A stretch of DNA of 64,000 nucleotides from Candidatus Thorarchaeota archaeon. Its GTDB lineage: Archaea > Asgardarchaeota > Thorarchaeia > Thorarchaeales > Thorarchaeaceae. Where the stretch lies: NCBI GenBank assembly GCA_003345545.1, contig PRDH01000003.1:17413-81412 (forward strand), read 5' to 3'. Position numbers and translations under genes: made by a program. Below, piece by piece: positions 1 to 10,583 of the stretch; position 1 is the first letter of the stretch, and every line of letters starts with the position of its first letter. The notes under the pieces were generated by a model. It was not told the origin of the DNA. It saw only the letters and a list, made by a program, of their open reading frames with translations, and made no database searches.

Positions 1-2
1 TG

Positions 3-1571
3 CCCGATACGCTTCTCAAGCTCTACAAGGGACATGCCTACTTCAATCTTGACGTGCTTCGCACTAAGGTCGTGAACGAGATGCCGCCATTCATCAGATC
101 AGACGATGTGATGAATTACTTTCCGGAGGGAGCTGGACCGTACGGCAAGGATACCATGAGGAAACTCCCCTTTGCCCTCCCAACGAGAATCATGGCCGAG
201 ATTCGAGTGATGCTACTTGATGGCGATGGTAGCATGACAAAGACAAACTCGGTCTACGAGAAATGGACAAAAGAAACCTTCGATCCAGCATGCAAAGTCT
301 TTGACTCAAAGCTGGCAAGCCTAAAGGAAAAAGGCACCCTAGAGGACTATATGGAGATTGCAGATGAGCTTGACAAGACGATGATGCGTCACTTCAGAAT
401 GGTGAGGTACGGCCTTCCTGTTCATACCCTTGGCATGAATCTGATTACTAATTATCTGCTGAAACGATGGCTGGGCGAGAAGGCTGCAACCACGCTGTAT
501 CCTATCCTTCTCTCCGGTCTCAAACACAAGACCCGCGAAACCAATAGGAGAATCGATGAACTCGCCGCAATCATTCGAGATAGTCCTGAACTCACGAGTA
601 TCCTACAGGACATTCCTTCTCATGAGCTTTTGAGTCATTTCCGAAGACATCCTGAGGCTAGTTCTCTGTTTGTAACGAAGTTCGACGAGTTCATGGTTGA
701 CTTGGGTGACCGTGGATTCACGAGAGAGCCATACTTCCCGAGATGGAGAGAGCATCCAGCATATGTTTTTGATATATTGAAATCCCTTGTGTCTGAGGGT
801 CCAAGAGATCTGAAGGCGGGAGAAGAAGGACTGGCACGTAAGCGTGCGAAAGCCGAGAAACTCGTGGTAGAGGTGATCGGTGCTCAGAGATATGGCCCTA
901 TCAAGAAGATGCTCTTCTCAACGATTCTAGGAATGGCAAGAACCTATGTTTGCTTCAGGGAGAATCAGAGGTTCAATCTTGACCGCTGGATTACTCGTGA
1001 GCGAAATGCATACCTTGAGATTGGCAAACAACTGGTCAAGGAAGGTTACTTTGAGGAGCCAAAACATGTGTTCTTCCTCTTTCGAAACGAGTTGAGAGGA
1101 GTTATCAGAGGCAAATCCAAACTTGATAGAGAGAATGTCAAAAGCCTTGTTGCGGAACGCTACGAGGAATTCTTGAAGTGCGAGAACATTACGCCCCCGA
1201 AGTTTCTGCATGGCGATAGAGAGTTCGATGACCCTATACCGACCTCTGCCGAGGGTTTCAGGGGCATGCCCGCAAGTCACGGATTGGTGACGGGGTATGT
1301 ACGTGTGTTGGCGAGTGTTGAAGAAGTTCCACAGGTGCGAGCTGGAGAGATACTGATCGTGCCGCGAACAGACCCTGGGTGGACTCCAGTCTTTTCCAAA
1401 ATAGGGGGCCTTATCACAGAAACTGGAGGAATTCTCTCTCATGGTGCAGTGGTCTCACGCGAGTTTGGCATTCCCGCTGTCACTAATGTGCGGAATGCCT
1501 GCCAGGTATTCAAAACAGGGCAAAGAGTGACAGTAGATGGAAACAAGGGGATTGTGCTTAGGCTTGATTAG
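3..1571 (+). CDS. PEP-utilising enzyme (PEP synthase / rifampicin phosphotransferase-like), C-terminal part, truncated by window start
   Basis: Frame is open upstream of the listed start to the window edge (PDTLLKLYKGHAYFNLDVL...). C-terminal mobile His domain motif GGLITETGGILSHGAVVSREFGIPAV. Confidence 0.85.
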   Translation, partial: PDTLLKLYKGHAYFNLDVLRTKVVNEMPPFIRSDDVMNYFPEGAGPYGKDTMRKLPFALPTRIMAEIRVMLLDGDGSMTKTNSVYEKWTKETFDPACKVFDSKLASLKEKGTLEDYMEIADELDKTMMRHFRMVRYGLPVHTLGMNLITNYLLKRWLGEKAATTLYPILLSGLKHKTRETNRRIDELAAIIRDSPELTSILQDIPSHELLSHFRRHPEASSLFVTKFDEFMVDLGDRGFTREPYFPRWREHPAYVFDILKSLVSEGPRDLKAGEEGLARKRAKAEKLVVEVIGAQRYGPIKKMLFSTILGMARTYVCFRENQRFNLDRWITRERNAYLEIGKQLVKEGYFEEPKHVFFLFRNELRGVIRGKSKLDRENVKSLVAERYEEFLKCENITPPKFLHGDREFDDPIPTSAEGFRGMPASHGLVTGYVRVLASVEEVPQVRAGEILIVPRTDPGWTPVFSKIGGLITETGGILSHGAVVSREFGIPAVTNVRNACQVFKTGQRVTVDGNKGIVLRLD

Positions 1572-1582
1572 GAGTGACCAAC

Positions 1583-2548
1583 ATGGAACCATTGACCCAT
1601 CGACCAACATCGAGACATCATGAATGGAATGAGAGCTACTACTTCATCTTCTATGACAAGGACAACAACATTGGTGGCATGAGTAGATTGGGTTTCAAAC
1701 CCAACAAGAAGGAAGGTATGACCTTCTTTTTCTTGTTCTTACCAAATGGCTCAGTTGGAGCCTTCCATGCCAATGATGATGCTCACGCCTATCCACGAGC
1801 GCTGAAGGTCGAAAACGTTCATTATGACTATCAGGGTAGCGGCGAGTGGCACTACACATACGAAGGGCCGATGCTGATATTCGACCGACCAAGGGATTTT
1901 GCACAGGTTCAGGAGAATCCGGAAGTCATCAGTGATTTGGTGGGTGCAAGAGTCGATTTGAGATACAAGGCTCTCAATGAAACCTATGAATACAGTAAGC
2001 ACATGACAGCCAAATCTCTTGAGATTGGAAAGAAGACTGGTGACATGCATTGGGAGCAAATTGGTAAGGTCAGTGGCAGTATTAAAATCGGCGAACGATC
2101 ATTCACTATTGGGGAATGCATCGGGCAAAGAGACCACACATATGGAATTAGGGACTGGACTGGAGTAGGCAACTGGTTCTACTTCGTAGTCTGGTTCGAT
2201 GAGAACCTTGCGCTGAATCCCGCTGCAGTTGTCTTGGATGATGGGCGAATCGGTTCAGGTGGCTTCATCTACAAGAATGGAGAGAATATACCAATTAAGA
2301 CCATCCGAATGCTCGAACACTTGTACGAAGAAGATGGTGTCTTCCCAATTTCGACAAAACTCGAAATAACTGATCAAAATGGCAAGAGGTATGTCCTCAG
2401 GGCTGCTCCGGGATCTATCGTGCCCGTGCCATTCGAGGGGAAAGATGGCAGTCTGTCTTATCTCATTCAATCCTTCGGCTCATTTCAGCTTGACGACTTG
2501 GTTGGAGGATATGGTTCCTACGAAGTCTTGAGAAGAGCATCAAAGTAA
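1583..2548 (+). CDS. Lipocalin/AttH-like (DUF7064/7065-type) hypothetical protein
   Basis: Long ORF directly downstream of the PEP-utilising gene; ATG 1583 (GTG 1574 possible). RDHTYGIRDWTGVGNWFYFVVWF segment resembles AttH/carotenoid hydratase-like proteins. Confidence 0.6.
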   Translation: MEPLTHRPTSRHHEWNESYYFIFYDKDNNIGGMSRLGFKPNKKEGMTFFFLFLPNGSVGAFHANDDAHAYPRALKVENVHYDYQGSGEWHYTYEGPMLIFDRPRDFAQVQENPEVISDLVGARVDLRYKALNETYEYSKHMTAKSLEIGKKTGDMHWEQIGKVSGSIKIGERSFTIGECIGQRDHTYGIRDWTGVGNWFYFVVWFDENLALNPAAVVLDDGRIGSGGFIYKNGENIPIKTIRMLEHLYEEDGVFPISTKLEITDQNGKRYVLRAAPGSIVPVPFEGKDGSLSYLIQSFGSFQLDDLVGGYGSYEVLRRASK

Positions 2549-2598
2549 CGGAACACGACATGCTCGAAAATGTTAAACACAGGCAGCTATAGAGCAGG

Positions 2599-3267
2599 GT
2601 GGCGAGAGTAATGTTCGAATATGTCCAAGAAAGAGACCTATCAAGGCGACTTGAGCCGAGAACCATGGTCTATGTAATCACACATGGCGAGTATGATAGG
2701 GAGAACACGGGCAAGCTGTCTGAAAGAGGCAGAAATCAGGTCACGGAATTGGCCCATTCTCGTTTAGTCGTTGGCATACGAACGTTGTACAGCTCCCCTG
2801 CAAGAGAAACTCTCGAGACATCAGTAATGCTGCGGAAGGAATTCGAATGCACGATGGAGAAGAAAGAATGTCTTGCAGATGTGAAACTGGGCTTTGGCTG
2901 GCAAGACACAGAACTGCTTAGAGAGAGAATTTCCCCGATGTGGAAAGATGAGAACCTTCGAGTCGAAAAAGGCGAGTCATTGGCCGATGCTCGGGACCGA
3001 ATTGGGGAATGTTTGAATGAGATTGGCGCTAGACATCGAGGGGACAGTGTTGCTGTAGTCAGCCATCCCTTCATTGCAACTCTATTCTATTCACTTGTGA
3101 CTGCAGCACCTCTTGATATCAATGAGTGGCTCATGACTGGATTTGCCTCCTGCGCAACATATGAGTATGCAACCTCTGGATGGTCGCTTCTCATGCCATC
3201 TGATAATAGCTTTCAGAGTAATCCATCATCAGTAGCTGATTGGTTGCCAGATAATGTGTTCGACTAA
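2599..3267 (+). CDS. Histidine phosphatase (phosphoglycerate mutase-like) family protein
   Basis: VYVITHGEYDRENTGKLSERGRNQV...YSSPARETLETS...VAVVSHPFIATLFYSL; the RHG core reads THG. Confidence 0.7.
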   Translation: MARVMFEYVQERDLSRRLEPRTMVYVITHGEYDRENTGKLSERGRNQVTELAHSRLVVGIRTLYSSPARETLETSVMLRKEFECTMEKKECLADVKLGFGWQDTELLRERISPMWKDENLRVEKGESLADARDRIGECLNEIGARHRGDSVAVVSHPFIATLFYSLVTAAPLDINEWLMTGFASCATYEYATSGWSLLMPSDNSFQSNPSSVADWLPDNVFD

Positions 3268-3328
3268 AAAGAGAAAAGGTGTTGAAGCGCGACCTGAGCG
3301 ATCGAACTTCAACAACCATCGTTATGCA

Positions 3329-6300
3329 CTATCTACGTCGATACATCGCACAGACTATGATGACCAAAGCAACGACTCCGCCGACTATTATGTAGAGTGT
3401 TGTTGGATTTCCGCCTCCAGTGGTCGTGGTAGTAGTTGTGGTACCTGTTGTCTGTAATGCACTCGTATATGCCACAAAGACAGGATCGCAGAGTATCTCT
3501 TCGCCACCCCAGTTCTCATAGCCCGATGTCATGAAGAGCATCGACGCGTCTACGTTGAAGTTCGTCACAGAAGTGCCCGAACTTGACTCAAACATGACAC
3601 TAAAGGCTCCTATCGGTGCGGTGGTTGATCCGGAGGTGTAGATTGTCGTATGATTATCGCCACCCCAGGTATATGGCAGCCCGCCCATGGTGACATTCGC
3701 GAAGGGAGTGTCCTCAGCCCCAAACTGGTAGTATGAAGCCTCAAGACTGGCACCGTTGGTGTCGGTCACAGGACGCTGACCCGCAGTATACGTTGTAGCC
3801 GTTCCGGTTGCAAGAACTCCGAAGAAGTTCACAGCCAAACTACGTCCCTCGAGAACTGAGTTGTCAAAGTCGTGGAGTGTCCATTCACCAAACCGTTGAT
3901 CCACCTTGAATGTCACTGCGTGATTCCATGTCTTGGGATCATCCGCATCGTATGAGGTCATATCTGCTGCGAAGGTGATGTCGAACGCCATCTCATCGAT
4001 GGTAGCCTGAGTCACCCAATAGTCGAAACTCGTTGAGTTAAGACCAATGGAACCCTCATATGTTTCTCTGAAGTCCCAAGCACCTCTCAGGGCAGAAGAG
4101 TGCTCCACACGAAGCGGGTATATGGTCACATTGACATTGGAGATAGTTACGCCAAAATTCACGACAGTGTCAGGATTGACAATGACATTGCCCGTGTTGT
4201 TGGTCGCACCGAATGGCCTCCTTAGCTCAACCTCGCCCACGCTGTCGATGAGCACGAGATGAGTCACTTCATCAGTAACTACCTGACCTCCGATGATGGT
4301 GAAATCTGGAGCACTCTCTGTTGGCCCTAGACCGTCATTGAAGATTAGGAGTCCTGCATATTCAGCACGGAAGTGTGCTAGAGTTGCCTGCGTATCGGAC
4401 ACAGCCACAAGAAAGTTCTGCGTCGTCCCCCAAGCAAACCACGTCGTTGACCATTTGCCTCCCTCGATACCCGGTAGGTTATCAAGTTTCAGAGTTCGAT
4501 TCACGGACAACCATGATACGTACTCGTAGCCTGGCACAGGAATATCATTACCCATGTCAGCCCACAGCAAGTCCTGTATTGCAGCCATTTCGCCTGTATT
4601 GAGTGAACTACCATCAGAGGCATGATACCAATAGAAGGTTTCATTGGCCTCATACCAGATATTCATCTCTACGACGCCCATCCAGTTTGTCGATAGGAAC
4701 TCATCACCCGGAGCGCCAGGACTTGGGTCAAACCCAACTCCGACCGCCATTCCATTAATAGTGATGTTGCCCTCATCACTCCAATATCCAGTCCGCAATA
4801 CGAAGTACTGATCTTCGGTGGTGTAGATGTTTCCGTCAAGGTCGATTGCACCATTGTCTGTCACTGTCCAGATTGGCGGTGTGTAGGACGGAACTACGCC
4901 AAGACGAAGGTGACGTGGGCTCCAGAGCGTATTGCTCGAAATGTCAGCTTGGCGATACTCATCTGTCCAAGCGTCTACAAGTTCGGCGTATTGCGCAGGG
5001 GTGAGTTGCCCGCTGGTCACCAAGAATGCAGGATAGTCCCAAGCAGTTTCATTCCAGAAGCGAACATTCTGAATGAGTCCAATCTTTACGGTTGCGGTCT
5101 CAATGACCATTGAGGGTGCTTCCGCGTTGAAGTTGAATAGTACCTTCAGAGTGCTCAGGTCCTCGCCCAGAACAGCCTCAAAAGTCGACACAGTCAAGTC
5201 ATTGCGAGGTATCACTACACTCCAGAGCAATGTACCACCTCTAAGATACATTGTGACTCTATAGTGTGAACTTGTAGTAGCATTACCAGTTTCGAAATCA
5301 ATGACCATGGTGTGTGTTATCTCATACCTCCAATAGTGAGTCTCATTGCCGTCCATTCCAGAACCACTCACCTCAAGAGTGAAGTCCTTGACTTTCTGAG
5401 TGAGATTGAACAATGCACCTGCCTGGGGTTCATAGATAATTGATCCATTGAGTTCATTGATGTTTCTATGGACTATCAGCGTTAGATTGAGGGGTTCCCC
5501 CTGCTGGGCAATACTTGCAATATTGCCCTCCATGTCAAAAACAAATGCTTCGATGAATGCTGAGCGGAATGCCAGTTTCATTGTTTCTTTTTCAGTCACT
5601 TCAGGTCTCTTGTAGATAGGATCGCCATTTGCGTCAAGGACTGTCACCAGATCCATCTCAGGTCGGATGGTTCCGCCAAAGCCAAAGCTGGGATCAAGGT
5701 CAGTTTCATTGGTGAAATAGCCTCCCCACTGAATTCTGTGACTGCCGTCAAAGATGCCTGTGTATTCATCATTGAATACAAAATACTTGCTGATACTGAT
5801 CGTCGAATTCTCAGTGACCGTCAGAAACGGGAACCACATACCAAGACCTCCGCCTAGGTCAAGCCAACTCCACGAAACATCAGGATAACCAGCAAGGACA
5901 TATGCGTCCGTCGCGTTGACCTTCAAAAAAATCCATGGGTAGAGATCCACTTCGGTTTCAGTCCACGCTACAGTATTATCAAAGAGTACAGATTCACTGA
6001 CGTTCAAACCCAAAGGCATTGTCCAGTTTTCTTTCACAAGATAGTCTGCATCCCAAGTCACTTGTGTGAACGGGATTAGGGTTGCTCCGATTTCTGCAGA
6101 AGACTTCATCCTAACAATGAATGTATCATTGACATCAGCGTAGTGGAGAATTCGATTGCTCTCGTCGATAATGTCGGCATAGTAATAGTCAGGCAATGAG
6201 AAGTCCAGTGGATTGACGGGCTTTCCAAAGCCAATGGGTGGTGTTGCATACTCTCCACGTGTTGTGGATGCTAGCCAAGATGGTGTTACTGGCCTTCCTT

Positions 6301-6886
6301 CTGTATCAACAGCCTGCATACCCGTGTAGAAGATGCTGGGCACTATAGCTTCTTCATAGGTGATGGCAAAGACTACACGGTAGAAAGCGGGCTCTTCAGA
6401 ATACTCTGAGTCCACACTGTCCAACGTTATGAAGTTAGCCTGCCTAGGTTCTTCAGCTCCGGGAACGTATACAAACGCCATGCTGTTCCATCTATCAGAT
6501 GTAGCGTTATACTCGAGACCAAAGAAAGGAGCTCTTGGTCCTTCTCGAACGCCCCAAAACTGGACTGAATCAAGTTCACTTCCAACCCCAAGGAATGCCT
6601 TTGGGATTGTGATATTCACGAACAGGTCGTTACCGACAGCTATTCGATAGTTATTCGTGGCGATATCTGTCAGGTTGTCAGCATACCCAATCCAGATGCG
6701 CGGCTGTGGACCGAAAATCCATTCAGAGTGTTGATCTACGTTACTGAACTGCGTAACGTTATCCTCAACACGCCAGGCAATATGCATTAGTGCTTGACCT
6801 GCTGTCTGGGCTGCAATCGGAGTGACAGCACCTGCAAAACTCACCAGAAGTACTGAGATTATTGCGATTGTGCTTATCTTCTTCAT
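3329..6886 (-). CDS. Large secreted, membrane-anchored cell-surface (possible S-layer) protein
   Basis: Signal peptide MKKISTIAIISVLLVSFAGAVTPIAAQ; many N-x-S/T sites; Thr-rich linker TTGTTTTTTTTGGG then TM and basic tail (MYRRR). ATG 6886 preceded by GAGGTG. Confidence 0.8.
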   Translation of the reverse strand: MKKISTIAIISVLLVSFAGAVTPIAAQTAGQALMHIAWRVEDNVTQFSNVDQHSEWIFGPQPRIWIGYADNLTDIATNNYRIAVGNDLFVNITIPKAFLGVGSELDSVQFWGVREGPRAPFFGLEYNATSDRWNSMAFVYVPGAEEPRQANFITLDSVDSEYSEEPAFYRVVFAITYEEAIVPSIFYTGMQAVDTEGRPVTPSWLASTTRGEYATPPIGFGKPVNPLDFSLPDYYYADIIDESNRILHYADVNDTFIVRMKSSAEIGATLIPFTQVTWDADYLVKENWTMPLGLNVSESVLFDNTVAWTETEVDLYPWIFLKVNATDAYVLAGYPDVSWSWLDLGGGLGMWFPFLTVTENSTISISKYFVFNDEYTGIFDGSHRIQWGGYFTNETDLDPSFGFGGTIRPEMDLVTVLDANGDPIYKRPEVTEKETMKLAFRSAFIEAFVFDMEGNIASIAQQGEPLNLTLIVHRNINELNGSIIYEPQAGALFNLTQKVKDFTLEVSGSGMDGNETHYWRYEITHTMVIDFETGNATTSSHYRVTMYLRGGTLLWSVVIPRNDLTVSTFEAVLGEDLSTLKVLFNFNAEAPSMVIETATVKIGLIQNVRFWNETAWDYPAFLVTSGQLTPAQYAELVDAWTDEYRQADISSNTLWSPRHLRLGVVPSYTPPIWTVTDNGAIDLDGNIYTTEDQYFVLRTGYWSDEGNITINGMAVGVGFDPSPGAPGDEFLSTNWMGVVEMNIWYEANETFYWYHASDGSSLNTGEMAAIQDLLWADMGNDIPVPGYEYVSWLSVNRTLKLDNLPGIEGGKWSTTWFAWGTTQNFLVAVSDTQATLAHFRAEYAGLLIFNDGLGPTESAPDFTIIGGQVVTDEVTHLVLIDSVGEVELRRPFGATNNTGNVIVNPDTVVNFGVTISNVNVTIYPLRVEHSSALRGAWDFRETYEGSIGLNSTSFDYWVTQATIDEMAFDITFAADMTSYDADDPKTWNHAVTFKVDQRFGEWTLHDFDNSVLEGRSLAVNFFGVLATGTATTYTAGQRPVTDTNGASLEASYYQFGAEDTPFANVTMGGLPYTWGGDNHTTIYTSGSTTAPIGAFSVMFESSSGTSVTNFNVDASMLFMTSGYENWGGEEILCDPVFVAYTSALQTTGTTTTTTTTGGGNPTTLYIIVGGVVALVIIVCAMYRRR

Positions 6887-7080
6887 TATTTCCACCTCAC
6901 CAAGAACCAAGCGTGCTGTAGTCGTCCTTCCCAGTATGTCCTAGATTCGTACGAGGAGTTCTAAGAATTCGATCGGAGCGAGATGCTGGTTCTCGTTGTC
7001 TTGGTGTCTTCATCGTAGGTACTTTCCTAGTAACCTCTGATGGAAAAAACCGACGAACTGCAGTATAATGTATGCAACAT

Positions 7081-7100
7081 CAGTATATAGTATAATTGTG
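7081..7100 (-). promoter_or_regulatory. Candidate TATA-containing promoter of the surface-protein gene
   Basis: Minus strand reads ..AATTATACTATATACTG.. about 200 nt upstream of ATG 6886. Confidence 0.3.
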
Positions 7101-7126
7101 AATGAATCGTACACCCATTATGTACA

Positions 7127-9142
7127 TCATAGCTCGTCAAAATAGACACGGAGAAGCTCTGCGACACTCCTGGCTCGAGATACTGTGCCTCTATCTCGGT
7201 GAGGCATTGATCCATCGAACATGTCAGATATTGTGCCGAGGCAACCTCTACGGACAGTGCTGAGGACAGGCCGGAAGAATTTCTTCTCAGCCTTTGCTTT
7301 ATTCTCAGGAGTCCTGCCGTTGACCGTAAGCCATGCAGATATGTAGGGACCTATCAACCAAGGATGCACACTCCCTTGATGCGTCGCGGCTGCTCTACTT
7401 CTTGGACCACCTGTATAGGCACGAGCATACCTCGGGTCTGTTGGGGACAGAGTTCGGAGACCGTAGGGGGTGAGTAATTCCTTGGTCACTGTCTTCAGCA
7501 CTGAGTTTGCTTTCAAACTGTCAAGAAGGGGGTACGGCAGACTAATCGCGAATATCTGGTTCGGTCTTATCGACTTGTCCTTCTCTTCATCGGTGACAAC
7601 ATCGTAGAGATAACCTAAATCCTGACCCCAGAAGGTCTGAACAAAAGCTTCTTGGATCCAAGAAGCTACAGCCTGGAACTCGTATGGGTCTCTTCCGACA
7701 AATTCACACATCTCACCCATGGCCATCAGTGCATTATACCACAATGCATTGACTTCGACGCACTTCCCGATTCTAGGGGTTGGGCACCAGTCATCGACAC
7801 ACTCGTTCATCCACGATACCTCGACACCATTTATCCCTGAGATGATGAGACCATCATGATCCTCGTGAATGTTGAACTTCGTGCCAATTCTATATGCGGT
7901 AATGATAGAGTCCATTGTATCCCAGATTATGCCTCGGAGGAACTCCATATCATTTGTTGCTTGGATATAGCGACGAACAGCCATGATGAACCAGAGTGAT
8001 GCATCAACCGAGTCATATTCGGGCTGAATACCTCTATCTGGAAAATCGTTGGGAACAAGACCATAGCGTGAGTATCGTGCGTAATTCGTAAGAATCGCCC
8101 GTGCATCCTGAAAACGGCCGATAGACATAGTGAGGCCCGGAAGAGAAACCATTGCGTCGTGACCGATATCAGCAAGCTCATGGTATCCGGCGATTATTGA
8201 TCTCATGTTTGTTGAAACCCGGTCGACGATGAATGTGTCTGCATCAAGGACAAGCCATTCTATGTCCTCGTCACGCGCCTTAGAAGACATTGAAAATGCA
8301 CGGTCATTCAGTATCTTCCTCCGTCGGAGTTCCTCAAATCGAAGTCGGGCAAAGTCTTGTCGTTTCGCTTTTGCCAAAGGGCCAAGACTCGACATGAGGT
8401 CCTTCTGATCTCGGCCGACTGCAAAGAGGAAGGAGAGGAAATGCTCCCCAGCATTCAGAACCGTGTGAAAGACGCCGGGGATGATCATTTGTTCTTGATG
8501 TGGCAGACCCATTGCTTGATCGCGTCGATATACCTGAGGTGCAGTAGTACGAATTTCGCTGGGCATGAATTCAGCATCTGGGGTATACGCATACATCCAC
8601 GGGCTGTTCGGGCGTTCATCGAATGCAAAATAGGAATGACTGTCGGCAACTTCTATCTCTGGAGTGAAGTCAAGAACTGGAGGTCTTGCATGGAGGTCTC
8701 TGCAAGTCTGTAGTGGTGTAACTGTGAGGACTGTTTCTTCAGTGTTCTTTATTTCATAGTTCACGACTACCAGATTTCTTCGATATGCCATGAAAACAGT
8801 CTTCTCAAGCTCGACGCATCCTGTCGAATAGATCATCTGAGGCAGCGGATTGAGTTCAAATCGCTTGAGATACTTGTAGCCTCGATGAGTAACACCCTCG
8901 GTAGTCTGCTCGGTGCTTAAGTTACATTCCCCTTCGGAGTTCACCATAGCTTCATCCAATCGGGAGAGGGTGAGCCATCGATCCACCGGAGGGCTCATCG
9001 ACGAGACCAGAAGACCGTGGTAGCCGCGAACATTCAGACCGACAATAGTGGAAGATGTGTAGCCTCCTAGACCATTAGCATAGAGCCACTCGAATGTGAT
9101 AGCTCTATTCAGTTTTAGGTCAGCATCTTCCAACGTTATCAA
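7127..9142 (-). CDS. Glycogen debranching enzyme, archaeal type (amylo-alpha-1,6-glucosidase)
   Basis: N-terminal EWLYANGLGGYTSSTIVGLNVRGYHGLLVSS and C-terminal TGGPRSRAAATHQGSVHPWLIGPY motifs. Confidence 0.9.
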   Translation of the reverse strand: MITLEDADLKLNRAITFEWLYANGLGGYTSSTIVGLNVRGYHGLLVSSMSPPVDRWLTLSRLDEAMVNSEGECNLSTEQTTEGVTHRGYKYLKRFELNPLPQMIYSTGCVELEKTVFMAYRRNLVVVNYEIKNTEETVLTVTPLQTCRDLHARPPVLDFTPEIEVADSHSYFAFDERPNSPWMYAYTPDAEFMPSEIRTTAPQVYRRDQAMGLPHQEQMIIPGVFHTVLNAGEHFLSFLFAVGRDQKDLMSSLGPLAKAKRQDFARLRFEELRRRKILNDRAFSMSSKARDEDIEWLVLDADTFIVDRVSTNMRSIIAGYHELADIGHDAMVSLPGLTMSIGRFQDARAILTNYARYSRYGLVPNDFPDRGIQPEYDSVDASLWFIMAVRRYIQATNDMEFLRGIIWDTMDSIITAYRIGTKFNIHEDHDGLIISGINGVEVSWMNECVDDWCPTPRIGKCVEVNALWYNALMAMGEMCEFVGRDPYEFQAVASWIQEAFVQTFWGQDLGYLYDVVTDEEKDKSIRPNQIFAISLPYPLLDSLKANSVLKTVTKELLTPYGLRTLSPTDPRYARAYTGGPRSRAAATHQGSVHPWLIGPYISAWLTVNGRTPENKAKAEKKFFRPVLSTVRRGCLGTISDMFDGSMPHRDRGTVSRARSVAELLRVYFDEL

Positions 9143-9291
9143 TGGATGGATACCTCAGAGTCGATTTCTGTTCACTTACGAGTTCTGACCACGGGTACAC
9201 TTTAAGGGTTGTGTCACACAGATTTGGTATAGACAGTCACCGTCATAAGTAGCTGAAATCGAATTCCGATATCGTCTAGGAGTGCTCAATT

Positions 9292-10575
9292 TTGACTGAC
9301 AATGGCTGTAAACCACCAATGGCTATTAGCGCAGTCGATACTGGGCAATCAAGCAGACGATGGCTAGGGCTGAGCGGGAACCTTTGGAGGCTGGCGGCGG
9401 TCACAGGAGTTGCCCAGTTCTGTATGAGTCTATGGGCTTGGCAATTCGGTATCTTCCTCGCAGGCGTTGTTGAGAAGTGGCAGATCGGCCTCACATTCTC
9501 AATTGGCACTTTTGCAATGATTGTTGGCTATGCAGTTTCGGGCACCGTTTCAGACCTCATCGGACGTAAACACGCAATGACCTTCGCCTTTGTACCAATG
9601 TTCGTGGGGCTACTTGGGTTGAGATTGTTTCCTGTCTGGCCTCTTATACCCCTGGAATACGGAATCGTATTTTTCGGCTGGGCATTCGTCATAATCATGA
9701 GCAGAGCCATGCCTGCAGATGAGATTGCTCAGACAAGCGGAGAAAACTCCGCACGCATCTTCAACATGACCCTACTACCAGCATTTCTGGTTGATGGTAT
9801 CAGTCCCATCATTGCTGCGATTCTGCTCGATGCAGGCTATGTGGCCGGAGACCTCCATCTATTGGCTTCGCTTGGAGCATTAATTGCAATTGTCGCAAAC
9901 AATCGGATTGTAAAAGAGTCTCTTGGCAAAGAGCTGATGGAGCGGGCAAAGGCTGGACCAGTTATCACATTTCGAGGGTTGGGGAAGAACTTCTGGATCT
10001 TCACATTGGGTATGCTCGGATTCGTCTTCATTGGAAACCTCGCATTCCCATACGTGGGGAACCTTGTTGTCGAGGATTGGGGTCTTAGCGATTCAGCATA
10101 TGGGTATGCTTGGGCAGCATATTCCTTCACATGTGTGATTCTTATGTATAATCTGAGTGGCCTTGTAGATAAGAACGTTCGAGTCGCACTGATTCTGGCA
10201 CTCTGGAGTATTGCAGTCATTTTGGGCATTTTCGCCTTCAGCTCAGGGGTATGGGCACTCGTCATTCTCAATATCGCTTGGGCAGTCCCCTTAGTGATCT
10301 GGACTGGAGCCGAGAACAGCCTTGCCGTGAACGGTGTCAGCAACGAAATGAAGGGACGAGCTCTTGGAACATATCAATTCATGTTGAGTACCACACATCT
10401 CTTTGGTGCGTTTTTCGGTGCGATTCTATGGGACTACTTTGGAAGCCTGCGCACGGTCTTCAGCATTGCGAGCATTGGCGGACTAGTCATTGTAATTGGT
10501 CTGACATACGCACTGATGTCAGTGGAGATTATCAAAGAACCTCGTGCAACATTAGAACTCAACAAAACCGAGTAA
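9292..10575 (+). CDS. Major facilitator superfamily transporter
   Basis: About 12 hydrophobic segments; VSGTVSDLIGRKHAM MFS loop motif. TTG start possible. Confidence 0.8.
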   Translation: MTDNGCKPPMAISAVDTGQSSRRWLGLSGNLWRLAAVTGVAQFCMSLWAWQFGIFLAGVVEKWQIGLTFSIGTFAMIVGYAVSGTVSDLIGRKHAMTFAFVPMFVGLLGLRLFPVWPLIPLEYGIVFFGWAFVIIMSRAMPADEIAQTSGENSARIFNMTLLPAFLVDGISPIIAAILLDAGYVAGDLHLLASLGALIAIVANNRIVKESLGKELMERAKAGPVITFRGLGKNFWIFTLGMLGFVFIGNLAFPYVGNLVVEDWGLSDSAYGYAWAAYSFTCVILMYNLSGLVDKNVRVALILALWSIAVILGIFAFSSGVWALVILNIAWAVPLVIWTGAENSLAVNGVSNEMKGRALGTYQFMLSTTHLFGAFFGAILWDYFGSLRTVFSIASIGGLVIVIGLTYALMSVEIIKEPRATLELNKTE

Positions 10576-10583
10576 AGTTCTCA

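Noticed and set aside
927-1442. 171-aa minus-strand ORF
   Set aside because: Fully antisense to the well-supported PEP-utilising gene.
9837-10343. 168-aa minus-strand ORF
   Set aside because: Antisense to the MFS transporter with no recognisable protein features.
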